DNA of 64,000 nt. It comes from Drosophila pseudoobscura. Lineage: Eukaryota; Arthropoda; Insecta; Diptera; Drosophilidae. Below the pieces are notes generated by a model, which saw only the letters and a list, made by a program, of their open reading frames with translations, searched no databases and was not told the origin of the DNA. This document shows positions 49,464-60,655 of this stretch, piece by piece. The stretch is from positions 9,548,001 to 9,612,000 of the forward strand of contig NC_046683.1 of NCBI RefSeq assembly GCF_009870125.1, read 5' to 3'. Numbering within the stretch: the stretch's first letter is position 1; each line of letters starts with the position of its first letter. The translations under genes were made by a program, and so were the position numbers.

Positions 49464-52400
49464 ATGCGCTTTAACAAGTCGGAGCTGAACGCCTTGGCCA
49501 CAAGTCCGGCAACCAAGTTCGACAAGGAGGGCCTGCTCATCGTTACGGATCGCCAGGAGGGATTCCTGTGGCGCAGTGAAGGTATGTGTACATGCCAGAG
49601 GTAGCGCAGCAGATAAGCGGTTAATCACCCAAAACGTATCCCACGTATTTTTAGCCCTGATCACATGCCATGCACATGCACATGCAAATGCAAATGCTCA
49701 TGCCATACACACTGACACTGACACAGACACACACCCATGCACACTGCTGGACCGATAAGTCCAAGTCCTGTCCAAGCACTCTGCTTATATGCACAATTCC
49801 ATTCTCCCTTCCCACAGTCAGAGTCGAACGCTGGTGCAAGCTGCGCGGCAATCTGCTGTTTTGCCTAAAGGACAAGGATCCAAAATCCCCAGTATCGGGT
49901 GTCCTGGTTCTGGAGAACTGTCGAGCCCGCATTCAGAATGAAGACTGCGACCTGGAGGGCTATATATTCGATTTAGGTGAGTGATGCTTGCTACGTGCGG
50001 CCTATGTGAATTCTCTTTCTAATCTGTTGTGCATTATAGACTTCAAAGACAGTCCAACGGAGCGCTTCATCAGCTACTCGTCGGCCGAGCGCCTGGCCTG
50101 GGTATACAGCATTGAGCAGGCGTCCAACGAGACGCTGAATCTGCTGATCAACCAGCTGAAGGAGCAGATTGTGGTCAAGAGCAGGCAGCTACCTCTGGCC
50201 ATGGGCAATAATATTGATTTGGGTGTGCCAGTGCCACCCGCAACGATCCAGCAGCATCAGCAGCAGGAGACAGCGGGGGACTCTCCTCCCGTGGAAGTAG
50301 CACCGCCCTTTGAAGGTGATCTTATACAGTTCTAACAAAAACAAAACAAAAGAAGAGAAACAAACCAAATAATGTGGATGTGGATGTGGATGTTGTTATT
50401 GTTTATGTTTCAGTTTGTTTTTTTAGTTAACAAAATTCGCTCTGTGTCTCTCACTCGCACTGGCCCACTCTCTCGCACTCGCTCTCTCCATCCCTCTCTC
50501 TTTGAAACAGAGAGCTGTATCCTACTCACTCGCACTCACACTCGCAATCGCACACATAAATCTCATTTGCATTTCCGTTACGCAAACACAAACACACGAA
50601 AGAAAGCCCATCGTCATTCCATTCCATTCCATTCCAAGACCATGTCGCTTCCATTGTATATATCTTTGTATAACTGTATTTGTAAATTTAACGGGCGATT
50701 GGTGGTTGGGTTGCAAGGAGATCGATCTCGCACTGGAAATGGGTTTTATTCTTGGAATAAAATTGAATTTTATTTTTGAATTTAAAACGGAAACGGAGTT
50801 TGTTTTTTTTTTTGTTTTTCGTTTTCTTTTCGTTTTGTTTCTGATTCCAAGCGTTCCAGTCTGCTCGGCTCTGATCTGTTCTGATCTGCTTCTCCTTCCA
50901 GAACTGGACCTCTCGGAGCTGCCCATCTGCGAGACGGCCTTGTCCTGTGATAGCCTGCCGGTAGACACCTTCGGGCGTGATCCCAATCCGCGTGTTGTCT
51001 GCTCGGTGCTGCAGCCAGGGGAGGATTGCCTCTGGCGCGAGCATGCCCGCACGGAGCTCCAGGAGGGTACACGCACGCCGCAGTTCCTGGCCACGATGCG
51101 CTTCCAGCGCAGCGCCGGGTTCACTGCCTCCACGCGTCTGCGTTTCAGTGTCCACGATGTGCGCGAGCGCATGACGCTGACATCGGTGCCCCTGGGCCAT
51201 GCCGAGGTGGCCCTGGGCGTCATACAGGACACCACGCGACTGCGTCTGCCCGTGGGTTCGCCGCGTGGGGAATGCGGCTTCATTACTCTTGTTTCCTGGT
51301 CACCGGAGGCAGCCGTGGAACCGGGCCAAGCGGCGGGCAACGGCTTGGCGCCGCCTCCCCGTTCCAGCACACAACTCTTCGAAACGGCTGCAGGGAGCAG
51401 CGGCAGCGGGAGCGGCAGGAGAGGTAAGTGCTTAACGAACCGAAGGACATGTCGCCAGAGATTTATGCACCTTTCTCTGGTCCACCAGCCCATCGTCGCA
51501 CTCAATCGCTGCCACCGAAGCTTGGCGTGCGCCTGTTTGTGCCGCAGCAATGCGGCCTGCAGAAGGTCTGCGCCAAGCCCCGCTTGCACACATATCGATT
51601 GCATTCCTCGCTGGGAGCGGACATCAGCGTGCAGGAGACGCTGCTGGAGTCGCGTCTGTGCTGCGTGCTGCCCCAGCAGCTGCTTTCCATTTGGATACAG
51701 CGCGAAAAGGAGCTGCTGCAGGAGATCTCAGGCATGGGCGAGCTGAGCGGCGAGTGGCGATGGCGCCAGATGAATCTGCTCGAAGAGCATTTGCGCCTGC
51801 TTAAGGACTACTCGCAGGCCAAGCAGAATATCCAGCAGTTGGCCCGCGATGGGGTCTTCTTCAAACGGTCGTCGGTGAAGACGGACGAGTCGCTGGAGTT
51901 TCTGCCCGTCAATCTGCACGTGCAACGAATGTGGGCCCAGAACGACACCCTGCAGCGGCGCGGGTTCCTAGACATAGTGACGGTGGGCGCCTTCACGCGA
52001 CACGATGCCAAGGGTCGACAGTGCGGCGGATTGATCAAGTGAGAGATTGCATCGCAGTGGATTCTCGAAGGAGCTACTAACCATATCCCTTTGTTTTGTT
52101 GGCAGACTCCTGCAGGAGAGCAAGTCGTGGAAGTTGGAGCAGAGCAATGCCTGCAAGGTGCAGGCAGCCAACGATGCCGTCCAAGCCACCAAGCAGCTGC
52201 GCAAGGAGATCGTCGAACTGATGTCCCAGCTCCTGCAGCTGGCCAGCCGCCGCTGCGTCACCGACATGATGCCGCTGTGCGACCAGATGGTGTCCAAGAC
52301 CCGCACCTTGCTGAACATCTGGGAGCCGAGCATTGTCAAGGAGGCGGTGGACTTTATCGAACAGCATCGCATCATCGAGGAGCCGGAGAATGTACTGATG

Positions 52401-54417
52401 GAACCAATGTCCCCATTCCGAAAGATAACCCAACAGCTGACGGCCCTGGAATTGAAGTCCCCAGAGCTGGAGGACTTTGCCACGCCGGTGGTGGCCCCGC
52501 CTGATCTGTGGCCCCGGGGCCAACCGCCGCTGATGCGCTCCAATAGCTGGCATCCGAGCAACAGCTCGCCCTCCAGCTCCCTGGACATTCGTGCCATTGA
52601 CTCGCTGCAGCACGTGGTCAAGTGCTACAACGAGCATCTGCGTAGCCTAGAGCAGGGCGCGGATGGACTGCGTACTGAAAAGGATGCCCTGGCCGAGGCG
52701 GAGGCCACATATCAGTCGCTGCCACTGGCCTGGCATGCCCAGCCACAGCCACTTCAACATCCCCATCTACAGCCCGAACCGACTCCCATTCCCGCTGCAC
52801 TGCAGCTGATCGATCTGGATGAGATGAGGGGCACAGTCCACAATCCACAGCCGCCCGCAGGATTCCTCGACACCAAGCTGATGAGCTCCTCGCCCTCGGC
52901 CAACTATTACCGGCCCACGGAGGAGCCCGAGCCCCTGGATCTCACCCAGCTGAACATCGAGGCGAGTGTGATGTGCCTGGAGTGCAAGCTGAAGTTCTTC
53001 TGTGGCCGTCGCGACAGCCCGGCCATCCGACTGCGTCATCCCAAGCCGCCGATGAAGCGCGAGGGCTTTGCCGTAGCCCCACAGCAGCAGCAGGCGCCGG
53101 CACCCGATGTGATTTCGGCACCCGAAAAGCCCACACCGAAGATGGAACTGGACCTCAAGCCCCTGCCAGCAGCAGCAGCAGGATCCTCAGGTTCGGCTGC
53201 CGTCAAGAAGGGCAACAAATTCACAGACGGATTGGACCTATCGCTGACCACAGACTGGGCCGCCGAGCTGCGTCCCAGCATGCGCAAGCTGCGGCATGCC
53301 ATGGACAGGCTGCTGAAGACAGCCCGCCTGATGCACTCGGTCCAACGGCTGCAGCAGGATGTGCGCTGCAATCGTCTGCAGGCGAGCATCATGTATCGCC
53401 GCGATGTCTGCTTCTCTCAGGCGGTAAGAGTGGGGATCCACCGCCAAATGGGAATTTATAGTAAAGTAATCCTTGCTCTCTCTCCCACAGCTGACGGCTC
53501 TGGTTAGCTCTTTGATGCTGCGCCTTTGGGGCAGCGAGCTGGACATGGCCTATCTGGTGATGCTCAGGGATCTGGGGCCGCTGGCCTACTTTGAGGGCCT
53601 GTTGACGCTCTTTGGCAACGAGGCGGACATGTGGAGCGACATGTGCATTGCCATCGAGGATCTGTCGGCCGTCAGCTTTCAGCTGGTGCGCGCTCAGGGC
53701 GAGGCCACGCTGGCGCCGATGCCACGCATCACAGGATCGCGTCAGGCTCTGGAAGTGCAGCTGCCAGTGCCAGAGCACTCGCTGCCCGGCAACGGCACCT
53801 CCATTTCGTTCAAGATCACGCCCGTATTCTTCAACATCGGCATCAATGGCAAGGCCACCTATGCCGAGACGGTGGGCCAGACCCGGGAGCAGCATCGCTC
53901 CAATTGGGACAACTATCTGAGGCTCAGCCAGTACTACGGGCGGTATCGCAAGCTGGGCCTAGGCTCTGTGGACGCTGGCGAGTCCCTGCAGTCACTGCTG
54001 GGCTTCATGGAGCAGCAGCTTCGCGCGAATCTCTCCAAGAATGTAAAGATTCTCCATTTGGCCGAGGATGCCTGCCGTCTGATGGATGGCCTGCGTTTCA
54101 CCTCCTGCAAGAGTGCCAAGGATCGCACCGGGATGGCCGTCACCCTGGAGCAGTGTCGAGTGCTGGTACGTGAATTTCAGCTGCCGGCCAAGCACGTGCC
54201 CTACGCCCTGAGCACCATGAGAAGGTAAGTCCTGCCCTGAAACTTGCTTAAATTAAATTATATTCCGTTTGTTATTTGGTCCAGCGAGGGCACACGAATG
54301 GACAACGTCCTGAAGAATATTGGCACACGCAAGTATGCTTTCCATTGGACGCAGGTGCCCTTTCTGCCGGCCATGTATAGGCCGCCAGTTGGCAGCTATG
54401 GCAAGGCTCAGACCTAG
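49464..54417 (+). CDS. Inositol polyphosphate 4-phosphatase (INPP4 family)
   Basis: It removes the 4-phosphate from PI(3,4)P2, ending PI3K signals at endosomal/plasma membranes (family knowledge). Coding exons: 49464-49581, 49818-49976, 50040-50315, 50902-51423, 51489-52038, 52106-53423, 53491-54224, 54285-54417 (1269 aa, phases consistent). An N-terminal PH-like domain (about residues 40-125; [15 protein letters not shown] ... [11 protein letters not shown]) is followed by a Gln/Pro linker and a C2 domain (about 190-330). A long helical middle follows, then the catalytic CX5R loop CKSAKDRT with Cys 1187. The C-terminus [11 protein letters not shown] ... [12 protein letters not shown] matches the family. 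The 51424-51488 intron is the least certain (65 bp, chosen because it restores frame). Exon 3 can read through its weak GTGATC donor to a stop at 50335. Confidence 0.92.
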
Positions 54418-54774
54418 TCCACTGGAACTGGACAGACGCCAACGTATAGAAAAAACTGTGCCAAAAAAATCGAAAAAAACTAAATTTTAACCGACAATTA
54501 ACAAAACCAATTCTTGAAAAGGAAACTAATTAAATTAGCACATTCGACAGACAATTGTTAAACGCATCACACGATTCCCCCCTTACCCCTTAACCAATAC
54601 CCCAGTCGACGTATTTATTTAGAATCTAGAATCCCAATCCCCTACGTAGTTGGTAGACGCGAAAAGAAGGGAAGGCAACCGTGTACTTTATCGACTCATG
54701 TACTTCCAGTAAATAAAAGAAAGCGAACTTGTTAACAAATATAACACTTAAAAAAAGCAGATTGGAGCTTCCTT
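54418..54774. other. Convergent 3' UTR region
   Basis: The phosphatase and mRpL38 converge here with 357 bp between stop codons. AATAAA on the plus strand at 54712-54717 probably ends the phosphatase mRNA only about 60 bp from the mRpL38 stop, so the two 3' UTRs may overlap antisense. Confidence 0.6.
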
Positions 54775-56288
54775 CTAGTAATCCTGTATGCGGCCAGTGC
54801 CCAGTCGCTGTTTGCGTATCTCTGTCTTCAGCCAGGAGGGCACATCCTTGATGGGATGGGCATTGGGAAAGCGTAGCGGCTTGGCGGGCCCATCGAAGGG
54901 ATGCGACTTGGCCAGCTTGCGCTGCAGGTATTCCTTGTTCAGCTGCTTCTCGTCCCGATGCTTGTCCATGTACAGATTGAAGGGCTGTTTCAGTGGAAAG
55001 AATTTCTGATCAGCAAGATACGGTTTGGGGAAATCGTACTCATAGACAGGCTCTTTTAGATCTGCAGTAAAAGAATCCATTATAAACCAAATGCAGGAGT
55101 AGAATCTCTGTGTAAGAACGCACTCAAAACATCGTGATAGAACTCCGTCAGCGACTCATCCCAGTTGGTTTGATAGAAGGCCAGCCCTGCCGGCGTCAAC
55201 TGCTCCTGATGCTGGCGATAAAACTCCAGCGTGCTGAATGTGCGCTTCTCCAAATTGCTATAATCCGAGGAGGCCAGCTGGTAAGAGCCAAGATCCATGG
55301 CAGCCTGCTGCTTGTACAGCACAAAGACCATGCGCTGATAGCCGACGCCTTTGGGCGGAAACGGTGGCAGATATTCAGCTAGAACCTGACCTTCGCTCAC
55401 CCTGCCATTGGGTATATTGGCACTGCAAGGCAGAAGAGGACCATCAATTGGGAAACCATGTCAGATAAGGCTCTGGATACCTACATGAACCAATGCAGAC
55501 ACTCCGCTGAAGGATTGGTGTAATGGGCATCTGGATTGGTGGCCAACAACGTCCAGTAGCTATCCTGCCCCGCCGCCGACTTCCCCGTAATGGGATCCAT
55601 TTGACCATCGAAGCTCACGAGTGGCTGCTTGGCCGCCTCCGCGGGCTTGATCACATTGCCATTGTAGACCGGTGTGAGGGTGTCGCCGCCCAGCTCGTAG
55701 CTTATGCTGAGTGGCACGCGGGGCACAAAGTAGGCGCTGCCATACAGATGCTCAAAGATGCCATAATGATCTGCGAGCAGGCGTAGATCGTGCTGGCCGG
55801 TCGTCTGCACATATGTCTGCTGCACTTTGTCCAGATCGATGATCACTGCAGGAGACGGTGCGGCACGGCATAAATGACAGGTACACATAAGGATCTAGTG
55901 GTGCTGGATGCTACTTACGCTTTTGGCTGCGTGCCAGTTGCTCCAGTTGTTTGTTGGCCCGCTGCGTCTTTAGATGCTCCAGGCGGGTCTTTAGCTGGGC
56001 CGAGCGCGATTCCTTGAGCTGTGGAAACCCAATGTTGATGCGGGCCACCACCTCAGGATCAGTCACAGTCTCCTCTGTGGGTGGGGAAAGTGGGTTTTTT
56101 AGCGCGATTACATCAACAAATCAGGAAAAGGGCTTACCCCGCAAACGTTGTTCCAGCGTACGGGCCACGCCGGGCGGCTTGCCACGCAGCCTATGGCCCT
56201 GGCGCGTGCTAATGAGCACAACCGTGGCGGGTGTTCCTCGCAATCCATGGTTAAGACCGCTTTTCATTAACAAATTACTAAAAGACAT
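54775..56288 (-). CDS. mRpL38: Mitochondrial large-subunit ribosomal protein mL38
   Basis: Nuclear gene for a PEBP-fold protein of the mitochondrial 39S subunit. Exons from 5' to 3' on the minus strand: 56288-56138, 56074-55919, 55845-55485, 55422-55124, 55061-54775 (417 aa; introns 62-73 bp; phases agree). The N-terminus MSFSNLLMKSGLNHGLRGTP is basic and Ser/Leu-rich, consistent with a mitochondrial presequence. A helical region (FPQLKESRSAQLKTRLEHL) is followed by the PEBP-like domain with ANIPNGRVSEGQVLAEYLPP, PFPPKGVGYQRMVFVLYKQ and LTPAGLAFYQTNWDESLTEF, ending in LKEPVYEYDFPK as in animal mL38. It sits convergent to the phosphatase gene and has the palindromic repeat only about 210 bp upstream of its start. 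Confidence 0.94.
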
Positions 56289-56314
56289 TGTGTGTTTTAT
56301 AAGTTTTGTAAGAA

Positions 56315-56400
56315 AGTGTGACCGCGGAATTATCGATAAAATATACCGTCCGACCCTCAGAAATATACCGAAACATACCGCCTCATTTTCAAAATATACT
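56315..56400 (-). promoter_or_regulatory. Housekeeping core promoter of mRpL38
   Basis: Read on the minus strand toward the gene: a series of RGTATATTT-like units (about 56400-56340, Ohler motif 6), then a perfect DRE TATCGATA (56338-56331), then CGGTCACACT (56324-56315, Ohler motif 1). It lies 27 bp upstream of the ATG. The motif order is typical of Drosophila ribosomal/mitochondrial gene promoters lacking TATA. Confidence 0.75.
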
Positions 56401-57219
56401 GTAAATTTACTGACGAATTCAAGTTCTGTTATACATATTCCTCGTTTTTGATATTCCGTGGAATATTACTAGCTATGCTATATAGATCTCTCAGTCCAAT
56501 CTTCTGAAGGCTATATCTCAGACAAATGAGGCCAGATCGGTGATCGGTCAACTCTCCCAGGATCGTGAGGGTCCGGACTGTCGAACGTCATCAAAATCTC
56601 GACTACGAAAATGAGGCCGATTTTTGGCAATTTTAATGATGTAACCATCATGATTTTTTGCGAAAATCGTGAAAAATGGATGTCCGTTTTTCCGATGGCA
56701 GTCGATTGGCAGGACTCGCCCGATCACGGAAAGGCATGCCACGCCCCGATAGGTCCATAAATAGTCGAGATATAGCCAAAGAGAATATGAAAAAATCGGC
56801 AAGTTGAGGATTGTTGTTGCACCATAACAAAAATCGGTAGATTTTTGTTGTAGAACACTTAACAACAACAAACGACTACAACAAGCCAGGTTTGTTTTAT
56901 TGTTTTCTCCGCTATTTGTGGCCCGATCAGTATGATGGCTTCCTGTGATCGAATAAGTGCACCCGATCTAATGGAGCCCTTATCACGGATCCAGAATATT
57001 TTTCCCAATCAAACATAATAGTATTTATCTATTTATTTTATTATTCGACAACGGAACCAGCATAATCCTTATCTAACTTATTTCTATCTTAAATAATAAA
57101 GATTTGAGCAGCTATGGTCCTTCCATCCCAAAGGGAGGAGAAATGCACGACGCGAAATCTGCGAACTTTCTTTATTAGATCCCAGGCTCTTCGGCTCTAA
57201 GCCAGTCTGACGCCCATTC

Positions 57220-57660
57220 ATACACCGCCGAATCAAACGATGGGCTACAGCTTCAAAGCGGGTAAGTGAATCAGTGTACAATTGTGGACATATTTTAAAA
57301 TATATCTTGATTCACAGAGGGCTTATGTACCCTTCGCTTTGCCACAAACCGAGTCGTATCCGACTTTCCCCGCCAAAAGGAGTCCTATCCAAGCATTGCT
57401 GAGGCCTATGCGAGATAGACCGAGTCCGATCCCAGCCAGACAGAATCGTATCCCAGCAGGACAGATGGGCAACCCCTGCAAGATCCGAACGTAAGAAGCC
57501 ATCGTCATCCTTCGAACTGGCCATCGACAACAAGGGAGAGGGTACGCGAGCTACTAGATTTTAGAAAGATATCGTTGTTGTTACGTTTAAGATAGATACA
57601 AATGTTTTCCACTTGTTGACTTATTTGTACTAAGCTAAGTTTTGATCAATAAAGTTATTG
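57220..57660 (+). other. Captured gene-like cassette, left arm
   Basis: It reads like the 3' part of a spliced gene. ATG at 57240 in good context starts MGYSFKA. A 56-bp intron follows (57262-57317: GTAAGTGAATC ... TTGATTCACAG), then an exon whose joined frame continues (EGLCTLRFATNRVVSDFP, stop TAG at about 57416). AATAAA is at 57648-57653. Exon 2 has four degenerate 20-bp units around GTCGTATCC/GTCCTATCC that give recurring ESYP/TESDPS-type peptides in alternating frames, so the coding sequence may already be decayed by frameshifts. I do not recognise the parent gene. Confidence 0.5.
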
Positions 57661-58429
57661 AAAAACATCCTTGCTGTATTCTGTATTGGGGAAACCATAC
57701 CGATTACAAAAAGGCGGGGCACGCCCAGATCGGTTCACAAACAGCGAAGAAAACAAAATTTTTTGATTGATCCTTAATAAGGACTCCATCAAAACAGGGA
57801 CATTTTTTCAATCACAGATAGCCATCGCACGCCCAGATCAACCCACAAACAGCCCAGAAAACTAAATATGTATAGTTGGAGTTGTTGAAGTCCTTGCCGA
57901 AGGATCAAGGAAATTTTTCTGATCACGGTGGGCCATGGCACCTTCCGCTCAGGCCACAAATAAGGGAGAAAACAAGATATATGTTTCTGGAGAAAATATC
58001 CTTGATCCTTAGTCCTTGATAAGGACTGCATTACATCATGGATGCTTCCCCGAGCACAGGAAGCCGTCTAATGTCCCGATCGGGCCACAAATAACGGAGA
58101 AAACCAAACTGGCTTGTAACTGGCTTTGCAAATGTAGTTCAAGAAATCACAGATAGGGGCGCTACCGCAAACGAAAAAAAAACTCGCGTAAAATGGCTGG
58201 GATACCAGGCCAACAGAAATCAGCAGAAGGTAACTGTAGCAAATGCAAAAAATATTGTTGCATACTTTTGGGGGCCCGCAAATTTTAAAAAATTCATCTA
58301 CCTTCTGCTGATTTCTGTTCGCCTGGTATCCCAGCCATTTGACGCAAGTTTTCTTTTTGTGTACAGTGGCGCCCCTATCGGTGATATCTTGAACTACATT
58401 TTCAAAGCCCGTTACGAGCCTGTTTTGTT

Positions 58430-59060
58430 TTCTCCGTTATTTGTGGCCCGATCGGGACATGCGACGGCTTCGTGTGTTCGGAATGACATCCTCGATTTGA
58501 TGGAGTCCCTATCAAGGACCAAGGATCAAGGATATTTTCTCCAGACATAAATATCTTGTTTCTCCCATATTTGTGTCCTGATCGGAAGGTGCCATGGCCC
58601 CACGTGATCAGACAAATGTCCTTGATCCTTCGGTAAGGACTCCAACGACCCTAACAATACATATTTAGTTTTCTCGGCTATTTGGGGCCCGATCGGGACG
58701 TGCGACAGCTTCCTGTGTTCGGAAGAACATCCTTGATGTAATGTAGTCCTTATCAAGGACCAAGGATCAAGGATATTTTCTCCAGACATTTATATCTTGT
58801 TTTCTCCCTTATTTGTGGCCTGAGCGGAAGGTGCCATGGCCCACCGGGATCAGAAAAATATCCTTGATCCTTCGGCAAGGACTTCAACAACTCCAACTAT
58901 ACATATTTAGTTTTCTGGGCTGTTTGTGGGTTGATCTGGGCGTGCGATAGCTATCTGTGATTGAAAAAATGTCCCTGTTTTGATGGAGTCCTTATTAAGG
59001 ATCAAGGACCTCTTCCCCAATCAAAAAATTTTGTTTTCTTCGCTGTTTGTGAACCGATCT
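58430..59060. repeat. About 120-bp tandem monomers in the right arm
   Basis: Six copies of a unit with the core TTTTCTCC.TTATTTGTGGCC.GATCGG start near 58433, 58549, 58667, 58797, 58906 and 59031, alternating between two subtypes (ending TGTGTTCGG or TGATCAG). Related cores recur in the left arm (56920, 57725, 57850, 57955, 58080) and outer right arm (59870, 60025, 60350), so the whole palindrome is built from this monomer plus the inserted cassette. Confidence 0.75.
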
Positions 59061-59129
59061 GGGCGTGCCCCGCCTTTTTGTAATCGGTATGGTTTCCCCA
59101 ATACAGAATACAGCAAGGATGTTTTTCAA

Positions 59130-59570
59130 TAACTTTATTGATCAAAACTTAGCTTAGTACAAATAAGTCAACAAGTGGAAAACATTTGTATCTATCTTAA
59201 ACGTAACAACAACGATATCTTTCTAAAATCTAGTAGCTCGCGTACCCTCTCCCTTGTTGTCGATGGCCAGTTCGAAGGATGACGATGGCTTCTTACGTTC
59301 GGATCTTGCAGGGGTTGCCCATCTGTCCTGCTGGGATACGATTCTGTCTGGCTGGGATCGGACTCGGTCTATCTCGCATAGGCCTCAGCAATGCTTGGAT
59401 AGGACTCCTTTTGGCGGGGAAAGTCGGATACGACTCGGTTTGTGGCAAAGCGAAGGGTACATAAGCCCTCTGTGAATCAAGATATATTTTAAAATATGTC
59501 CACAATTGTACACTGATTCACTTACCCGCTTTGAAGCTGTAGCCCATCGTTTGATTCGGCGGTGTATGAA
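59130..59570 (-). other. Captured gene-like cassette, right arm
   Basis: Mirror image of the left cassette on the minus strand: AATAAA complement at 59139-59134, exon 2, a 56-bp intron (59525-59470) and the same short exon 1. The three longest frames of each cassette (61-73 codons) translate identically in both arms, so this part is maintained by recent duplication or gene conversion while outer parts have diverged. Confidence 0.5.
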
Positions 59571-60035
59571 TGGGCGTCAGACTGGCTTAGAGCCGAAGAG
59601 CCTGGGATCTAATAAAGAAAGTTCGCAGATTTCGCGTCGTGCATTTCTCCTCCCTTTGGGATGGAAGGACCATAGCTGCTCAAATCTTTATTATTTAAGA
59701 TAGAAATAAGTTAGATAAGGATTATGCTGGTTCCGTTGTCGAATAATAAAATAAATAGATAAATACTATTATGTTTGATTGGGAAAAATATTCTGGATCC
59801 GTGATAAGGGCTCCATTAGATCGGGTGCACTTATTCGATCACAGGAAGCCATCATACTGATCGGGCCACAAATAGCGGAGAAAACAATAAAACAAACCTG
59901 GCTTGTTGTAGTCGTTTGTTGTTGTTAAGTGTTCTACAACAAAAATCTACCGATTTTTGTTATGGTGCAACAACAATCCTCAACTTGCCGATTTTTTCAT
60001 ATTCTCTTTGGCTATATCTCGACTATTTATGGACC

Positions 60036-60655
60036 TATCGGGGCGTGGCATGCCTTTCCGTGATCGGGCGAGTCCTGCCAATCGACTGCCATCGGAAAAA
60101 AGGACACCCAATTTTTCACGATTTTCGCAAAAAATCATGATGGTTACATCATTAAAATTGCCAAAAATCGGCCTCATTTTCGTAGTCGAGATTTTGATGA
60201 CGTTCGACAGTCCGGACCCTCACGATCCTGGGAGAGTTGACCGATCACCGATCTGGCCTCATTTGTCCGAGATATAGCCTTCCGAAGACTTGGATTTGCG
60301 TATCTTTAAAATACTGGTTTCCTCTGCACGCTATATCTCTGCAGTACGGAAGCCGATCGGGGCGTGGCATGCCTCTTTGTGATCGGGCGAGTCCTGCCAA
60401 TCGACTGCCATCGGAAAAAAGGACATCCAATTTTTCACGATTTTCGCAAAAAATCATGATGGTTACATCATTAAATTTGCCAAAAATGGGCCTCATTTTC
60501 GTAGTCGAGATGTTGATGCCTTTCGACAGTCTAGATCCTCACGATCCTGGGAGAGTTGACCGATCACCGATCTGGCCTCATTTGTCTGAGATACAGCCTA
60601 CCGAAGACTTGGATTTGCGTATCTTTAAAATACTGGTTTCTTCTGCGCGGCGGAT
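60036..60655 (+). repeat. 319-bp tandem duplication at the right end
   Basis: The distal right arm (about 60036-60350) is repeated immediately downstream (about 60355-60655) with a constant 319-bp offset, for example GATCGGGCGAGTCCTGCC at 60062 and 60381. The repeat includes about 50 bp (TTGCGTATCTTTAAAATACTGG) that has no partner at the left end, so the original element extends further right than the palindrome. Confidence 0.9.

Larger units (their letters stand above)
56495..60294. repeat. 3.8-kb giant inverted repeat (foldback element)
   Basis: The left arm (56495-58230) is complementary to the right arm (60294-58299), with about 68 nt of unpaired loop. At the outer ends TCCAATCTTCTGAAGG (56495-56510) pairs with CCTTCCGAAGACTTGGA (60278-60294); at the hinge CAGAAATCAGCAGAAGGTA pairs with TACCTTCTGCTGATTTCTG. 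The arms differ by substitutions and small indels outside, but are essentially identical over 57081-57660/59130-59710. The right arm is about 250 bp longer because one stretch (about 58440-58690) is tandemly duplicated. The arms are largely composed of about 120-bp diverged monomers, reminiscent of Foldback (FB) elements. No transposase is encoded and no target duplication was identified. Confidence 0.9.

Noticed and set aside
50522..51604. 360-codon minus-strand frame opposite the phosphatase
   Set aside because: It overlaps the well-supported C2-coding exon in antisense and continues through an intron; composition effect.
56495..60294. Assigning the palindrome to Galileo or another named long-TIR family
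   Set aside because: I could not match its termini or find a target-site duplication or transposase, so naming a family would be a guess.
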